Assembly: GCF_030864355.1 (NCBI RefSeq)
Contig: NC_083396.1
Location: forward strand, 1,860,001 to 1,924,000
Reading direction: 5' to 3'
Source: Cutaneotrichosporon cavernicola
Lineage: Eukaryota > Basidiomycota > Tremellomycetes > Trichosporonales > Trichosporonaceae
DNA length: 64,000 nt
This document shows, in pieces, positions 35,474 to 47,081 of the stretch. Made by a program: the position numbers and the translations under genes. A model generated the notes under the pieces. The model did not search any database. It was not told where the DNA came from and was given only the letters and a program-made list of their open reading frames with translations. Position 1 is the stretch's first letter. The number at the start of each line of letters is the position of its first letter.

Positions 35474-36540
35474 CAAGGGAAAGAGGGCAGGAAGGGAGAG
35501 AGCGGATTAAACTCACCAGTTGACTTGAGATCCTGAATAAATAACGGGGCCAAACAAGGTCTGGTAACGTACGTACGTTTGTCCTGGGTAATGCTCGATA
35601 GGCTTTGCAAGAGAGAGAGAGAGAGTACGACGACAAATAGATGCGCTCTAAACTGGGCGCAGTCGGCAAGTTGTCTTAGAGTCCGGGGATTGAAGAAGAC
35701 TGGAGCACGTCAAGCTCGGCCAACAGGGAAGAGGGAAGAGGGAGGGTTTGCGGGTGTCGTGCGTGTCCTCGAGTGCTTATTCAGACGAGATGCGTTCACT
35801 TGAGCCGTAAGCGTCGACGCCGTCGGTGGGATCCCAGAGCACACTGGAACCAAGCGCAGAAGTGTTCTCGGGGTATTAACTTTGTCGAACGACTAGACGC
35901 GCTGCTGGAATACGGGTCTTGGGGCGCTATTCGTCGGTTCGTTCGGCGGGAGGACCAGGGAAGTTGGAAGCGGAAGGCTGGACGAAGAAGGTTCGATCGG
36001 GGGTACGCAGTAGTGGGAGGTGGTTTCTGGAGCACGCGGTCACTGTAGAGTTTACCAAGCGGGGTGGGGTGCAAAAGGCTAGTCTCTGAGGATGAGAGAG
36101 CTAAACTAACGGCTCCAAGACGATGGCGGGAGTGTACGAGGATCGAAACGGCGTAAAGATCGGCAGCGATCGAGCAGCCAAGTTCAAGGGTGGAGGGGTG
36201 GAAGCGCGATGAAATTGAGATTCCAAGTGAAGATCAAGGTTGAAGATGTGCAGTAAGATTGTGGAAATGTAGAGGCGATGAGGAGGGGAGGTGAGGAAGG
36301 TGGAGGAGGGTTGTGCGTGTGCACGGCGCTCGACAGATAAAGGATGGCCAGGTCTGGTCTTCTCCTCTCTACGTTGGTCACGAGTCGGCAGAGTTGCGCG
36401 TGAGCGCGAAAGCGAACAATGGCTCTGTGCGGCTTTGTGCGGTTCCAGTGCCCGACCTGCAGCCTGTGATAACACTTGTTCGAGATGACATTACAGTACA
36501 ACGCTATGCGGCCAAGAACCAGTATGCCCGTTGAGCTGCT

Positions 36541-36619
36541 CCCTCTCCTCATCCCTCTCCTCGTCCCTCTCCTCGTCCCTCTCCTCATCCCTCTCCTCAC
36601 CCCTCTCCTCATCCCTCTG
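36541..36619. repeat. 12-bp tandem repeat, 6.5 copies
   Basis: Unit CCCTCTCCTCAT with C/G changes in the last positions, repeated from 36541 without indels. Confidence 0.9.
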
Positions 36620-39600
36620 ATCCCCGCCCTCGGCCTTGTCGGGCAGTACCAGCTCAGTAGTTGGTTGCTTTGGTTTTGATGCGTGGGGAAGGGGGAGGGG
36701 CAGGACTGGCGCACGAGCTCGACGAGCAATGCCCTCGGTTGATCCAGGGATTAGATGGAGGTTTGCTAGGATTGGACTCGGATACTCGGAGGTCACCGGA
36801 TGACACGGCGAGCGAGATGGGCAGGGATTCCAGTGACAGCGAGTTAGGGAATGAGTGGAGGCAGAGGGGCCAAGACTTGGATCGGCTCGGTCGGCACCCT
36901 TTCATAACATAAAGTGTGGGTATTGGGTTGTGGTCATTCCCTCCTCAGGGGTTGTTTAGGGGTTAATGAGAGTCTATGCTATACAAATACAAATGGATTT
37001 GCTCGCTTTGGTTCTATTATCATATCCTCTTCAAGTCCTGAGAGAGCTTGAAGGAAACCAAAAGCATCCAGTGGTACCTGGGACCAGTTTTGACCTCTGA
37101 ATATCCTTTGTTCCCTACCCTACCCTTCACTTTGATTCTCAACTTGACAGGATCCTGTAACATTTGATTATCCACCCTTTCCTCTGACCATATGCCTTTG
37201 ATTGCATCTACGGTTGCCCCCGCTTCCGCCTTGCTCTTGGCATATCATGGTTTGATCCCTAATCCCTTATTCCTCGTACCTTTAGTGCCTACCAGCACCA
37301 GAAACAGAATGAAAGAAAAAAGGTTGGGTACCGGCGCCCGAGTGAGTCCAAAACGCCTCTCTGCGGGGATCGTATAACATGCCTATCCACCTGTGTGGTC
37401 GTCGTAATCTGTCAGCTGCAAGCTATCGGCTGCCGCCGTTGCCCTCGATTCATGCAACCTGAAGGTAGTCTAGCTGTAGCTGTTCTGTACTTGCTTTAAT
37501 GTTGCGAGCGCCGAACGAAAGCCAAAGCGAAAGCTCTCATTCTCGTATAATTGCGTATAATCAAATGTCCCCAAGCTTCACAAGGTCCACCCCCCGGGAA
37601 CATGTGTGCAACGCAATGGTTGCTGTGCTCTACCCACCCGGCGAGCGGGGAGCGGGAACAGACCCTCGTACCCGTCGTTCCAGCGTGGGCAGCGCCCGAC
37701 GCACATGTGCATGCCTCGCACATGCCCAACCCAAATCAAGGACCGGTTGCTTTTGGGATCACGAACCTCGAATTTGCTGGGTTAGGCACCAACCAGAGAA
37801 ATGTCCCAGGATTAGTTAGGTTTGACAACAAGTTGGCCTGCCCTTGCTTGAATCCCTTGCTCTATACCCCGATATTGAGTGACTCTTGAGTTATGCAGAC
37901 GAAAATGCACATGATACAATTGATCATGCCAGCACTTGATGAACACATGACGAATCTCAGCTCCAGGGTTGCGCCACCAACTGTGTAATCTCCCAAGCTC
38001 TCCTACTGTTTGGCAGTTGGCAGCGGCAGCTGCAAGCTGCACTGCAAGCTGCAAGCTGCAAGGTGGGTCCTCCATGGATCAATGGTCCAGCCCCCCGGGT
38101 TCTCCGGTTGATTTATCCACGGCTTCTGTCTATCGTGAGACATTCCTGTGTCTATTCCTGAAAGGATCCGGCGTTGGTGTTTCCCACTGTCTCAGGATCT
38201 TTGGCCGAGGCCACGCTACTCTGACGGGCCGCACACACAAGACAATCACAATGCGCGGACTCGTTTAAACCCGACCGACAGATCAACAGCTCCGATTCAG
38301 GTACAACCCAGAGTACTTTCAACTTGATGCTCAAATGACCAAACTGCTTCCTTTATTGTTACTCAGGGAAACCTTGTTTTGTTCGGCCAATGATCCAAGG
38401 AAAAAGGGGTAATAGTAAAGTGGCTTAACGAGCCTCACCTTGTTCGCGCACCGAGAGCCCCAGAGTCGCTTCCTTGTGCTTCTCTTGGTCCCGAGGATAG
38501 GGACAACAAGGAGTGGGGCCCGAGAGAGGTTGGTTGGCCTCCTGTATTGCACGCCGGCAGAGAAGCGGCGCAGGTTCATCCAGTCCCACCCAGAGGCGTA
38601 CGCCTCTTCAAGGTAAGGCATGTTCAGGTTAATCCGGCGTGTGCTCCGTTTCAACCATTCCAGGTAGATTACCTAGATACAGATACAGTCTACAGTCAAC
38701 GACAAGCACCATCCCTGGCCGTCTAATTATTGAATGCGCCGATGACCGAACCCACGCCGTCAGCTGCTTGCAACCGTCTCTCTCTCCCGGAAATCGGTCT
38801 AGGTTTGAACCGGGAGGCGCAAGGTGGGTATGCGCCGCCAAGCGCCGCATGTCGGCGGGCATTTGACCCATTTCGCCCGTCATGCCAGTATTTGGTTGTT
38901 GCAGCCGCTGACGCAGACGACGCCAACGCCACCAGTGTCTCGAAACCAGAACTGTCCTTCCGGGGTTTGAACTCTAAGTGTAATGTAATACGCGATCAAC
39001 GCAAGACGAGATGAGATTGAGGTTTGCGGAATGGTGGAATGGTGGCCCGGGATGGAGCATGAAGAAGCAAATTGTAAGGGAGTCCTGGTGACTGGTGACT
39101 GGTGACTTGTGACTTGTGACTTGCAACTGCGGTGCATGCCATGACCACATGCGTCACCTGGGTTCAGATGCTGTGCTTTCCTTATTTGGGCCAAACACAC
39201 TCCCACGCTCTAAACGTTAGCAATCCGTTGGAGACCCAGGTTAATGCAAGACCACCCTGCCCGGACTGTCAGTTACGCGAGGTGACGAGACGCCAACCCA
39301 GCATTTTGACAGGAATTGAGATTGCGATCGCGCACGGTGCAAGGAGGTAAGCAATCGGCCCTGGCCCGTGCCGCTTTACATCTTACATCCTTTCCATCCG
39401 GTTTGCCGGGATGCTTTGGACTATTAGAACTGACGACATATGCCGTTAGGACTTTTGGGTTGGGAACTTGACTAGGCCCCAGGCATCACCGGGCCGAGCT
39501 TCCATCTAGAGTTGGGCAACGTCAGAAGGACAAGGCACGGCGCTGGATACCAGTTCTTGGTTTGCAAAGTGAACCGAGTATGGCAGCGAGTTACTGGGGC

Positions 39601-41514
39601 CATAACACTGTTCTGGGTAGTTCTGCGTAATGCGACTAGTACAAAGGGGAGACTCGTCCATGGAGCTACCTGGGCTGAAGGAGTGAATCACTTATTACTT
39701 GGTCCCAAAGCTCAAACTCAAATATAACCCAAAGTGGTCAGTATCTGAGATGTGATAGTGCAGGGTTTGGGTCTGGTCTGGTAATCTGCAACCAGCATAA
39801 ACAGTTTTTGCGCGCTCTAATAGTTGACTGAGTGAACTTTGTCTTCTCTGTTCGGTATAGAGTTCTAAATATTGAACATGGTTAGAACTCTAGCTCGGCA
39901 CTTGTAACTTGCGCTAAACTCTCACAGACCAGAACTTGGGTTACATCATGTCATCGTCACCCATCTGACAATATTTACAGCTTCCGTCCTGCTGGGTCAC
40001 GCTTAATGATAGTCATACAGTTCCCTGCCAAAAACCAGCCACCGTGACTGTGACTGTGTAACTCCCTACACATCCCAAGGTCTAACAGGGTGGAATACAC
40101 AAGGTTCGTTCATCGTCATATGAACAGGTTTTATAGACTCTGGCTCTGGCTCAAAGTGTGGCGGCGCCCAACGCCGCGTAGAGGATAATGGATCGGCGTG
40201 CGGGGTTCGGAACTCGGCAGCGGGGGAGGCGGAGGCGTCGGCATGGCGGATCGCCGCCCTCAAGTCTACGCAGGAAAAACAAAACTGAAAACATGATGCC
40301 AAATGGTTGAACTGCGAAACCACCTACGCCTACGCCGCCACTGACGAAAATCTGACGAACTATAAAAGGATGAATGATGAATGCTCCCGGAGCTCCGGAG
40401 CTAGCCACTCCGAGCCCAATGCGCCACACTATGTAGTAATACAGTAGTAATACATCGACCACACTAGTCAGGGGGGACATGAGTCGATGACGGAAAGAGG
40501 CGTGGCGATCGCATGCAGTTCAGGTCTTGGCGATCTCCCGAACACGCCAGCGGCGCCACTCTCAACTACACTGTAAACTGCAACAGCGAACTGGCTGTTG
40601 CAGTTTGACATGACGGCATGACACGCATGTCACTGCGCCCACCATGCCCGCCACACGACGCGACATGCCGGCACTGTCAGGCACCCTACTCCGCACTAGA
40701 CATACTCGGCCATGCATTCTTCACACACACACGAGCTGTGGGCTTTCTGGTGCTGTAGTAGGTCAGCTGCGAGACAGGGCTCAAAGATCGGTGCGGAATC
40801 CCCAAAATGCTGCCAACCGTCAGGAGAGGTGAGACACTCGTGTGCCAGCCGTGCCGGAAATGATACGAGGCGAGGCGAGGTGAGACAATGGACGTCATGA
40901 AGATAAATCCTAGGGCCTAGAGCTGGGAGCCGCTAAATTCCGTGAGCAACGCGGAGCTGTGACTCGCGAGACATGCGGGAAAACAGACTAGGAAGCGTAG
41001 GCTGCCAAAAAAAAAAAACATAAAAACTTGCTGTCAACCAGCCAGCACTGGCTCGATCATGGGAGAATGAGGTGAGCTAGTTCGATTGCATGCCGTTGAG
41101 CACGGCGTCGGGTACATGGACATCAACAATGGCCACTATCATTGCGATCGCGCGCTCACTGTCTTGATGTGATGGATACTAGTGACATAGGGTGGACGAG
41201 CCTGGCGGAAGGGCCTAGCAACCATCCTCGACAGCTTCCGTCCGGCACATGCGGGCCCGTGGCCACGCGTTTGGCATCTGAGGAGAGCAGCGACGGCCGC
41301 GGCATAAACGCCGCACAAGGCTATGTGGATAGCTCGTCGGCCCACGGGGCACATAGTATGTCACCCATGCGCAACAGACTTGATCGGAAAGCCGACCAGC
41401 GTTGCTCACGGCCTTTTTCGGGCGAATCTGGTTGTGGTATCCTCCAACTCGTGTAAGACCGGTCAGTCATCAGTACCAGCCCAAGTCAGCCGCATGGCAA
41501 TAGAACATAATACA

Positions 41515-42952
41515 CTACTCGTACTCGAGATCCACGGGTCCAGGCAACGTAAACTGCACTTTGAGGTTTGCGGCATCCTGCAACAGCTGGCGTCAGCGTG
41601 TCCTCATGCGGACATACGCGGTCCACATCCAATGGCGGGAGGTCGAGGAGCATGAGTTTGGCTTCGGACCCGTCTAACTCCTCGAGTGTTCTGTCGTTAG
41701 CCTTCATCCCATCTGTCCGTCTTCCTCTTCCACTCGCTGAGCCATTCTGGCCGACTCACTCCTTACACGTCAACAACACCGCGACACACACATAACAGTG
41801 AAGGGCGAACATGTCCTCGGCCGCAAAGTACGAGTCCCACAGGCGAAGAACATCGCCCAGCCACATCTCGCGCGCAAGGAGCGTCGTCATCCAGCTCATG
41901 GCGACTGTTGTCATCGGCACCTGCTCGTCCTCAAAGTAGGCGTGCAGTTCAGGGATGGCGACTCTGAAGAGGCCGAGCATGGTGCCGAGGCGGGAAGGAA
42001 GTGGAGGGAAGGTTTCTGCTGTCAGTCGAGGCAACATCCTTGGTAGTTTCAGCCTGGACAAGCCCCATTGCTGCGGTACGGAGTCGCTTCCCACTCACTG
42101 AGCTTCTCTGCTAGTTTCGCGAACGCGTAGTAAATCGCTATGGGCCTTGAGAGGCAGCACACGAACGGCGTGACGAGGTAGACCCAGTCGGCCGGCTGCG
42201 GGCCCACGCCCTTGGGCCAGCGCACACGAGGCCTGGCCGCGGCATCACCGTCCAGGTCCTCAATCTCGTCCTCGGCCTCAGCAGCTGTCGGCTTACACTC
42301 CACCCCGTGCCAGTACTTGCCCAGCACCTCCTCAAGCATGGTGAGGTACGTGTGTCGTGATGGCGGGGCGGTTGGCGCAGGGACGAGTAATGTACCCGAG
42401 CTCTTGGCACGGAAAGCCATTGTCCCGTCATCAAGGGATAGTGGAGGAGGGGCAGCGTTGTTCCCTGCCATGAGGTTGGGGCTGGCGGCTGGCCTGCGCA
42501 CGGCGCCGGGCACCGAGAGGCCTATGCCCCATCCTGGCATTCCTCCGGCGGCAGGTTCACTGGTGAGCGTGGAAATTAAACTCTCGTAAGTGGGGTTCTC
42601 GAAGCGGCGCGTGTGGTGCGCTAACGCCGTCTGGAGGATCATGCTCGCCAAGTCCGAGGGAAGGTCGGCGGGTAACTCCTGGTACGCAGTACGCAACGCC
42701 TTGAGCAGGGTCATCTCGGACGTCTTGTCCGACGACATGACGCCGAGAAGGTACATCCACACTTCCTGTCGTTAGATGCGGGGATAGGAGGCAACGTACC
42801 CCGCGCACACGTGGCGGGACGCCGTTGCGCGCGCTCTCGCGGAGCTTGTCGAGCTGGACGTGCTGCTCGGCTGTGAGGAGTTCTATGTAGTCCTGCATAT
42901 TGGTGGACATGCTGCTGAATAAGGACCGTCGCTGAATGCGGAAGGCGGCCAT
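41515..42952 (-). CDS. TBC-domain (Rab-GAP-like) protein, divergent
   Basis: Begins MAAFRIQRRSLFSSMSTNMQDYIELL at 42952 and runs through several exons with ~40-nt introns to VQFTLPGPVDLEYE. The start of a TBC fold is clear (ARNGVPPRVRG spliced to EVWMYLLGVMSSDK), as are its later helices (WVYLVTPFVCCLSRPIAIYYAFAKLAEKL; VPMTTVAMSWMTTLLAREMWLGDVLRLWDSYFA). The catalytic IxxDxxR arginine-finger motif expected between them was not found; a proline/serine-rich insertion of about 130 residues is there instead. It may therefore be a non-catalytic TBC protein or one acting through a partner. The last exon uses a GTATGT donor and gives a short hydrophilic tail. It is head to head with PCF11. Function beyond Rab or vesicle regulation is not claimed. 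Confidence 0.7.
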
Positions 42953-43630
42953 GGCTATGCGCACATGCTCGTTGGCGTAATATTGAATAGAGATGATTGA
43001 TTGTTGACGCGAATGCCCTCACCTTCTAATAGCTCAGACAGACAGGCAAGGTGGAGGTGGCAGGCTGGTGGAGGCACTGAGGATTAGGGAGTGGGGCAGG
43101 CTTAATATTCTTTAGCATTTTTTAATTCCATTAATCCTGGTTGCCTTGTCTTGGTGGCGCATGTGAGGTGGTGGGCGATGGATGATGCACAGTCTTGAAT
43201 CAAGTCAAACTCTTCTCGTCACCACCAACGTCTTTCATCTCAATACATCCACCTCGAGACTCATTCTCACATCGTAGTTACCATCCACCCATAGCATAGG
43301 ACTGTCAGTGTCGCACTCCCCGTGTCACCCGTGTCGCCCAATTCACAGGCCACTGGCAAACAAAGAACAAGAAGGAGGACATCAGTCAAAGTGCACAGGC
43401 GCGAAGGCTCCTGCCATCACACTTGTCGCGGGCCGACTGATCACTTACCAGACCCCAGCCCCAGACTCATTGTCTCCAGTGCTGTCGCTTTCCCAACAAC
43501 TCATATCTACGAGTAGCTTGCTCGCTGGCCATCCTAGCTTCGTCATCAACCCAACTGTCTTCTCGTCTTCACTTCTTCTCTGTCAAGCTTCCCGCCTCAC
43601 GCCACCCACTGCCGCCTTTCCTCGCCTCCC
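42953..43630. promoter_or_regulatory. Divergent promoter region, TBC gene / PCF11
   Basis: A 678-bp head-to-head interval. A possible 5'-UTR intron of the TBC gene lies at its left edge (donor GTGAGG near 43021, acceptor just before the ATG). No specific regulator site assigned. Confidence 0.45.
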
Positions 43631-45568
43631 ATGGCCTACAACTATCCACCTCACCCTCAACACCAAGCAATGCAGAACGGATGGCACGGCGGTCCGCCGC
43701 AACCGCCACAAGATCCGTTCCGCGCATGGTACGCGGACAAGCTTGCGACACTCACGTTCAACTCGCGTGCCATTATTCAGGACCTCTCCATCGAGGCCGT
43801 GAAGCAGCGAGATGCGTATAACTGGGCAGGCATGAACGCGATCGCTGAGGAGCTTGAGGCTGCCATTTACATGGTGCGTTCACTAACCTTGCGCCACTGA
43901 CAACAGGCCCCACCGCAGGGCAAACTCCCATTGTTGTACCTCCTCGATTCGATCTCGAAGAACGCTGGCCCGCCCTACACCGACGAATTTTTTGCGCGGT
44001 TCCTTCCCCAGCTCTACGTGGCCACATATCGCCAGGTGGATGGCGTGACGAAGAACAAGATGGTGGAGATGTTACGGCTGTGGCGGACGGGTGCCGGCGG
44101 GGGTGAGCTTTATCCGGTCGGAGTGCGAGAGCAAGTCGAGCGCGATCTTTTCGGCTCTACGGGTCTGCCTCCACCCCCTCAGATGGCGCCGCCTCCCCTC
44201 ACGCAGGCCAACGTCCAGGCAGAGTTGCGTCAGTTCCTGCAGCAGAAGGAGGATGAGATGGCCAAAGAGTTTTCGACGGGTCTTGCCAAGACAGTCAACG
44301 TCCTGGTCCAGATCGACAAGCTCCTGTCCACCACACAGGTGAACCGGGATGAGCTCCTCGGCATCAAGCAGCAGATTGGCGCGATGAAGGGCGGTCACCA
44401 GCCCGCGTCTGGCCAGCTCAGCCGTCAGCAGGCCGTGCCCGCGGCTCGGCCTCCTGTGCCGGCCTTCCAACCCCGCGAAACTTTCCCTCCTCAGCAGCGC
44501 CCGCCGTTCCCTCAGTATATCCAGCCGCCACAGCGCTTCGCGACGCCGCCGCAGGTCCCTACACCGCCACAGATCCATGCCCCGCTCCCAACGCCGGTCA
44601 CGCTACCGAAGCTGGGCGCCCTCCCCCTTCCGTCCAATGTCGCTGACATCCTCGCCAACCTCTCCAAGTCGGGCGTTTTATCGCAGCCCATCACCCCCGA
44701 GCCAATCAACAAGCGATCTGGCCTTGAGGCGTACGAGGACATGATCCTGGCTCTCAACATGACTGTTGACGTGTTCGACCTGACCAAGTGAGGCTTTGAA
44801 TTTTGAATTTTGGCTGACCACAGGCTGTCGCTCCCGGTCTCCCACCTCCCGGTCAGATGCAAGCAGTGCGGCGAGCGTTTCCCCGAGGGCGAGAACACTC
44901 TGCAAGCGCATATGGACTGGCACTTCCGCCGCAACCGCAAGGAGCGCGAGACGGAGGGTCGCGGCGCGCACCGTCGCTGGCTCCCTCGTGCAGATGTGAG
45001 TTAAGCACCTTATCGCCCTCGCTAACATCAGAAATGGATCCACGAGAATAGCGAGGCGGGGCCAAGCGAGCCCAAGCCCGAGACTGTTACGAGCACCAAA
45101 CTCACCGCCGAACGACTCGCTGCCCTCAAGCGCAAGTGGGTCCGCGCGCCGGCCGACCCCGCAAAGGCAACTCCTTGCCCGATCTGCAAGGAACAGTTCA
45201 AGCCAGAGTGGTCCGAGGACGAGGAGGAGTGGGTGTTCAACAACGCCGTCAACGTGCATGGGACGGTGAGTTTACTGACCATACCAGAGTCTCCGAGCTG
45301 ACCTCAGATCTTCCACGCCACGTGCCGTGCTGAGAAGATGAGCAGCGCTGTTGCAGCGCGGCTACTTGGCACCGAGCGCGGTGTGTCTAGAAGCCCCGCA
45401 CCCGAGAGCGTTCCTGGCTCGCCGAGGCAACGCTTGTCCGCATCGCCAGCGAAATCACCTGCCCGTCTCCCACCTTCGCCGACCGCCAAGCGCAAGGCAG
45501 CGGATGACGGCACGGAGGAGGCCAAGCGTGTCAAGCTCGAACCAGGGACAGAAGAGGGGGCCGCATAG
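43631..45568 (+). CDS. PCF11: mRNA cleavage and polyadenylation factor Pcf11
   Basis: Subunit of cleavage factor IA (CF IA) that binds the RNA polymerase II C-terminal domain and promotes 3'-end cleavage and termination; nuclear. Residues 10-140 form a CTD-interaction domain (DPFRAWYADKLATLTFNSRAIIQDLSIEA, then across a splice GKLPLLYLLDSISKNAGPPY). A glutamine/proline-rich middle follows. The C-terminal half has two zinc knuckles: CKQCGERFPEGENTLQAHMDWHFRRN, and CPICKEQFKPEW... completed across a splice by HATC, flanking the Clp1-binding WVFNNAVN-like segment. Exons: 43631-43873ish, a long second exon ending near 44787, then short exons to 45568. Introns are about 30-40 nt. The C-terminal tail is Ser/Pro-rich and basic. 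Gene order and lengths are normal for the family. Confidence 0.93.
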
Positions 45569-45744
45569 GGGGGCGAACCAATCGCTGACGTCACTGTCAA
45601 GACCAAGGCATAGCATATTCACAATCACACACTTGCAATTGCAAGATGCATCATTTCCCTGCACGCGTTTCCATCTCTCATGTCCGTGAAATCGCTACAT
45701 TGACACTCTGTAGATGCCGTATGATCCGATAACCCAACAGACCC

Positions 45745-46811
45745 TTAGTCCAGGCGAATGGCGGGCAGTCCCCACTCAGTGGTGTCGAGCTCCGAGAGGT
45801 GCTCGAGCACCTGCTTGGCGCCGTATGTCGCCCCAGGCTCGAGTGCGAGCAGCTCAGGCTCCGGCACCCAGATGACGTTCATGCCCGCAGCCACGCCTGC
45901 ATGCACACCCGGCCGCGCGTCCTCAAACACGAGCCCACGCCCACGCTCCGCCTCCTGCGCGGCGGTCGCGTCGTTGGGGTGGCCGACGTCGCGGCCCAGC
46001 TTGCGGGCAGCAGCAAGGTAGATGTCCGGGTGCGGCTTACCACGACCCTTTGGGACCTCAGGAGAGTCGGCAGTGAGAATCACTTCCGGGTGGAACTTGT
46101 CGAAGAGCTCGGGCAGGTGTCCCTGGAGTCAGATATGGCCACAGGCTGGCTCGCGCGAAGCTTCTTCTCTGATCCATAACACCACTACGTCGGCAGATCC
46201 CTCCACAGCGTTCCTCACCACTTCCACCCTGCTCCCACACTTTGCTGCCCCCGTCAGTCACGCTACTCTACTCACCGTCTTGACGTCAAAGTTGCGCTTC
46301 GTCGACCCGGTCGCGAGGGCAATCGGGATCCCAGCCTCATGCAGCCCCTGCACGAGCTGCAGTGCACCGCGCATCGGCGGCACCTTGCGGAACTGGGCGT
46401 CTTGCATGCCCATCCGTTCTTTGAGGTACTCGTCGACACTGATCTTGTCCTCGAGTCCCGGGAAGAAGCTGAAGAGGTATTCGGCCGCCTCGCGCTGCAC
46501 CTTGCCCATGAGGCCGGCCTTCATGTCCCACGTCATCTCGAGGCCGTACCGCGCCAGGATCTCGTCTGGCGTTAGCTCCGCCGAATCAGCGCGTACTTGT
46601 CACATCCGTGTAGATGCGCTTAGGTCAGTAATTCGCAGCCAGATTGCAAGCCGAGTGGCGCACCTCGGAATCACTGCAGTGAGTCACTTGTAGCATGTGA
46701 GCACTCACACTGTCGTTAGCAACCATACGGGACATAAGGCTCACTGAGTAGCCCATCCATGTCGAAGATGACATAGGCGATGTCACCGCGCTTCTGCTTG
46801 TCGTTTCCCAT
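45745..46811 (-). CDS. HAD-family phosphatase, pseudouridine-5'-phosphatase-like (HDHD1 type), with a one-nucleotide exon
   Basis: Haloacid-dehalogenase phosphomonoesterase. The exon set 46811-46745, 46709-46709, 46673-46664, 46618-46597, 46565-46276 and 46122-45745 gives 255 residues. Motif I reads FDMDGLLIDSE at residues 16-26, and codon 23 (ATT) takes one base from each of three exons. Later motifs are LATGSTKR (motif II), a lysine in RGKPHPDIYL (motif III) and VFEDARPGV (motif IV). The cap helix TWDMKAGLMGKVQREAAEYL matches HDHD1/GS1-type pseudouridine-5'-phosphatases; glycerol-3-phosphatase or 2-deoxyglucose-6-phosphatase are less likely alternatives. Introns are 35, 35, 45, 31 and about 150 nt. 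The start at 46811 has a CA-rich leader; in-frame ATGs at 46868 and 46946 exist. The gene is divergent with the M20 peptidase gene. Confidence 0.85.
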
Positions 46812-47081
46812 GTTGAATTGTTGGTGTGAGTTGTTGTGGAGTTTCAAGGTTGATTGATTATCAGCCATTACAGAGTTAGGAACCCGTGGAGCCCGACTAA
46901 CATCCGTGCCGGAAATTGACACTCTGTTTATTTCCAGCTTTGGCATTTACCGGGCCGGAGTCACCATAGACTGTAACCATCAACTGATTGACATTGGCAA
47001 CAATCTCCTTACATAGTCTCCCGTTATAATCGACCTTTGCCCACTTTGCTCTTTTTCCATCTCTCCTTGACTCACTCCACC
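46812..47081. promoter_or_regulatory. Divergent promoter region, HAD phosphatase / M20 peptidase
   Basis: A 270-bp head-to-head interval. The CA-rich tract right before the phosphatase ATG looks like a fungal 5' leader. TATAAT occurs near 47024. Confidence 0.45.

Larger units (their letters stand above)
34861..41514. other. 6.6-kb gene-poor region upstream of the zinc-finger gene
   Basis: No open frame here shows domain patterns, conserved-looking splice structure or neighbouring support; frames are short and differ in character on every strand. Visible structure: a G-quadruplex motif (35449-35473), a 12-bp tandem repeat (36541-36619), alternating AGCTGCA-type repeats near 38030-38062, a GGTGACT/TGTGACT run near 39090-39122, and a 12-nt A run near 41009. 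It may be an extended promoter or carry noncoding transcripts. Degenerate mobile-element remains cannot be ruled out by eye. Confidence 0.5.

Noticed and set aside
34861..41514. Short open frames in the gene-poor region as genes (for example 35217-35669, 36184-36729 and 39132-39350)
   Set aside because: No domain, no consistent splice structure, and composition set by simple repeats.
46716..46946. Upstream in-frame starts at 46868 and 46946 for the HAD phosphatase
   Set aside because: The stretch before 46811 is CA-rich like a 5' leader, and the 46811 ATG has a good context and a normal distance to motif I; not fully excluded.
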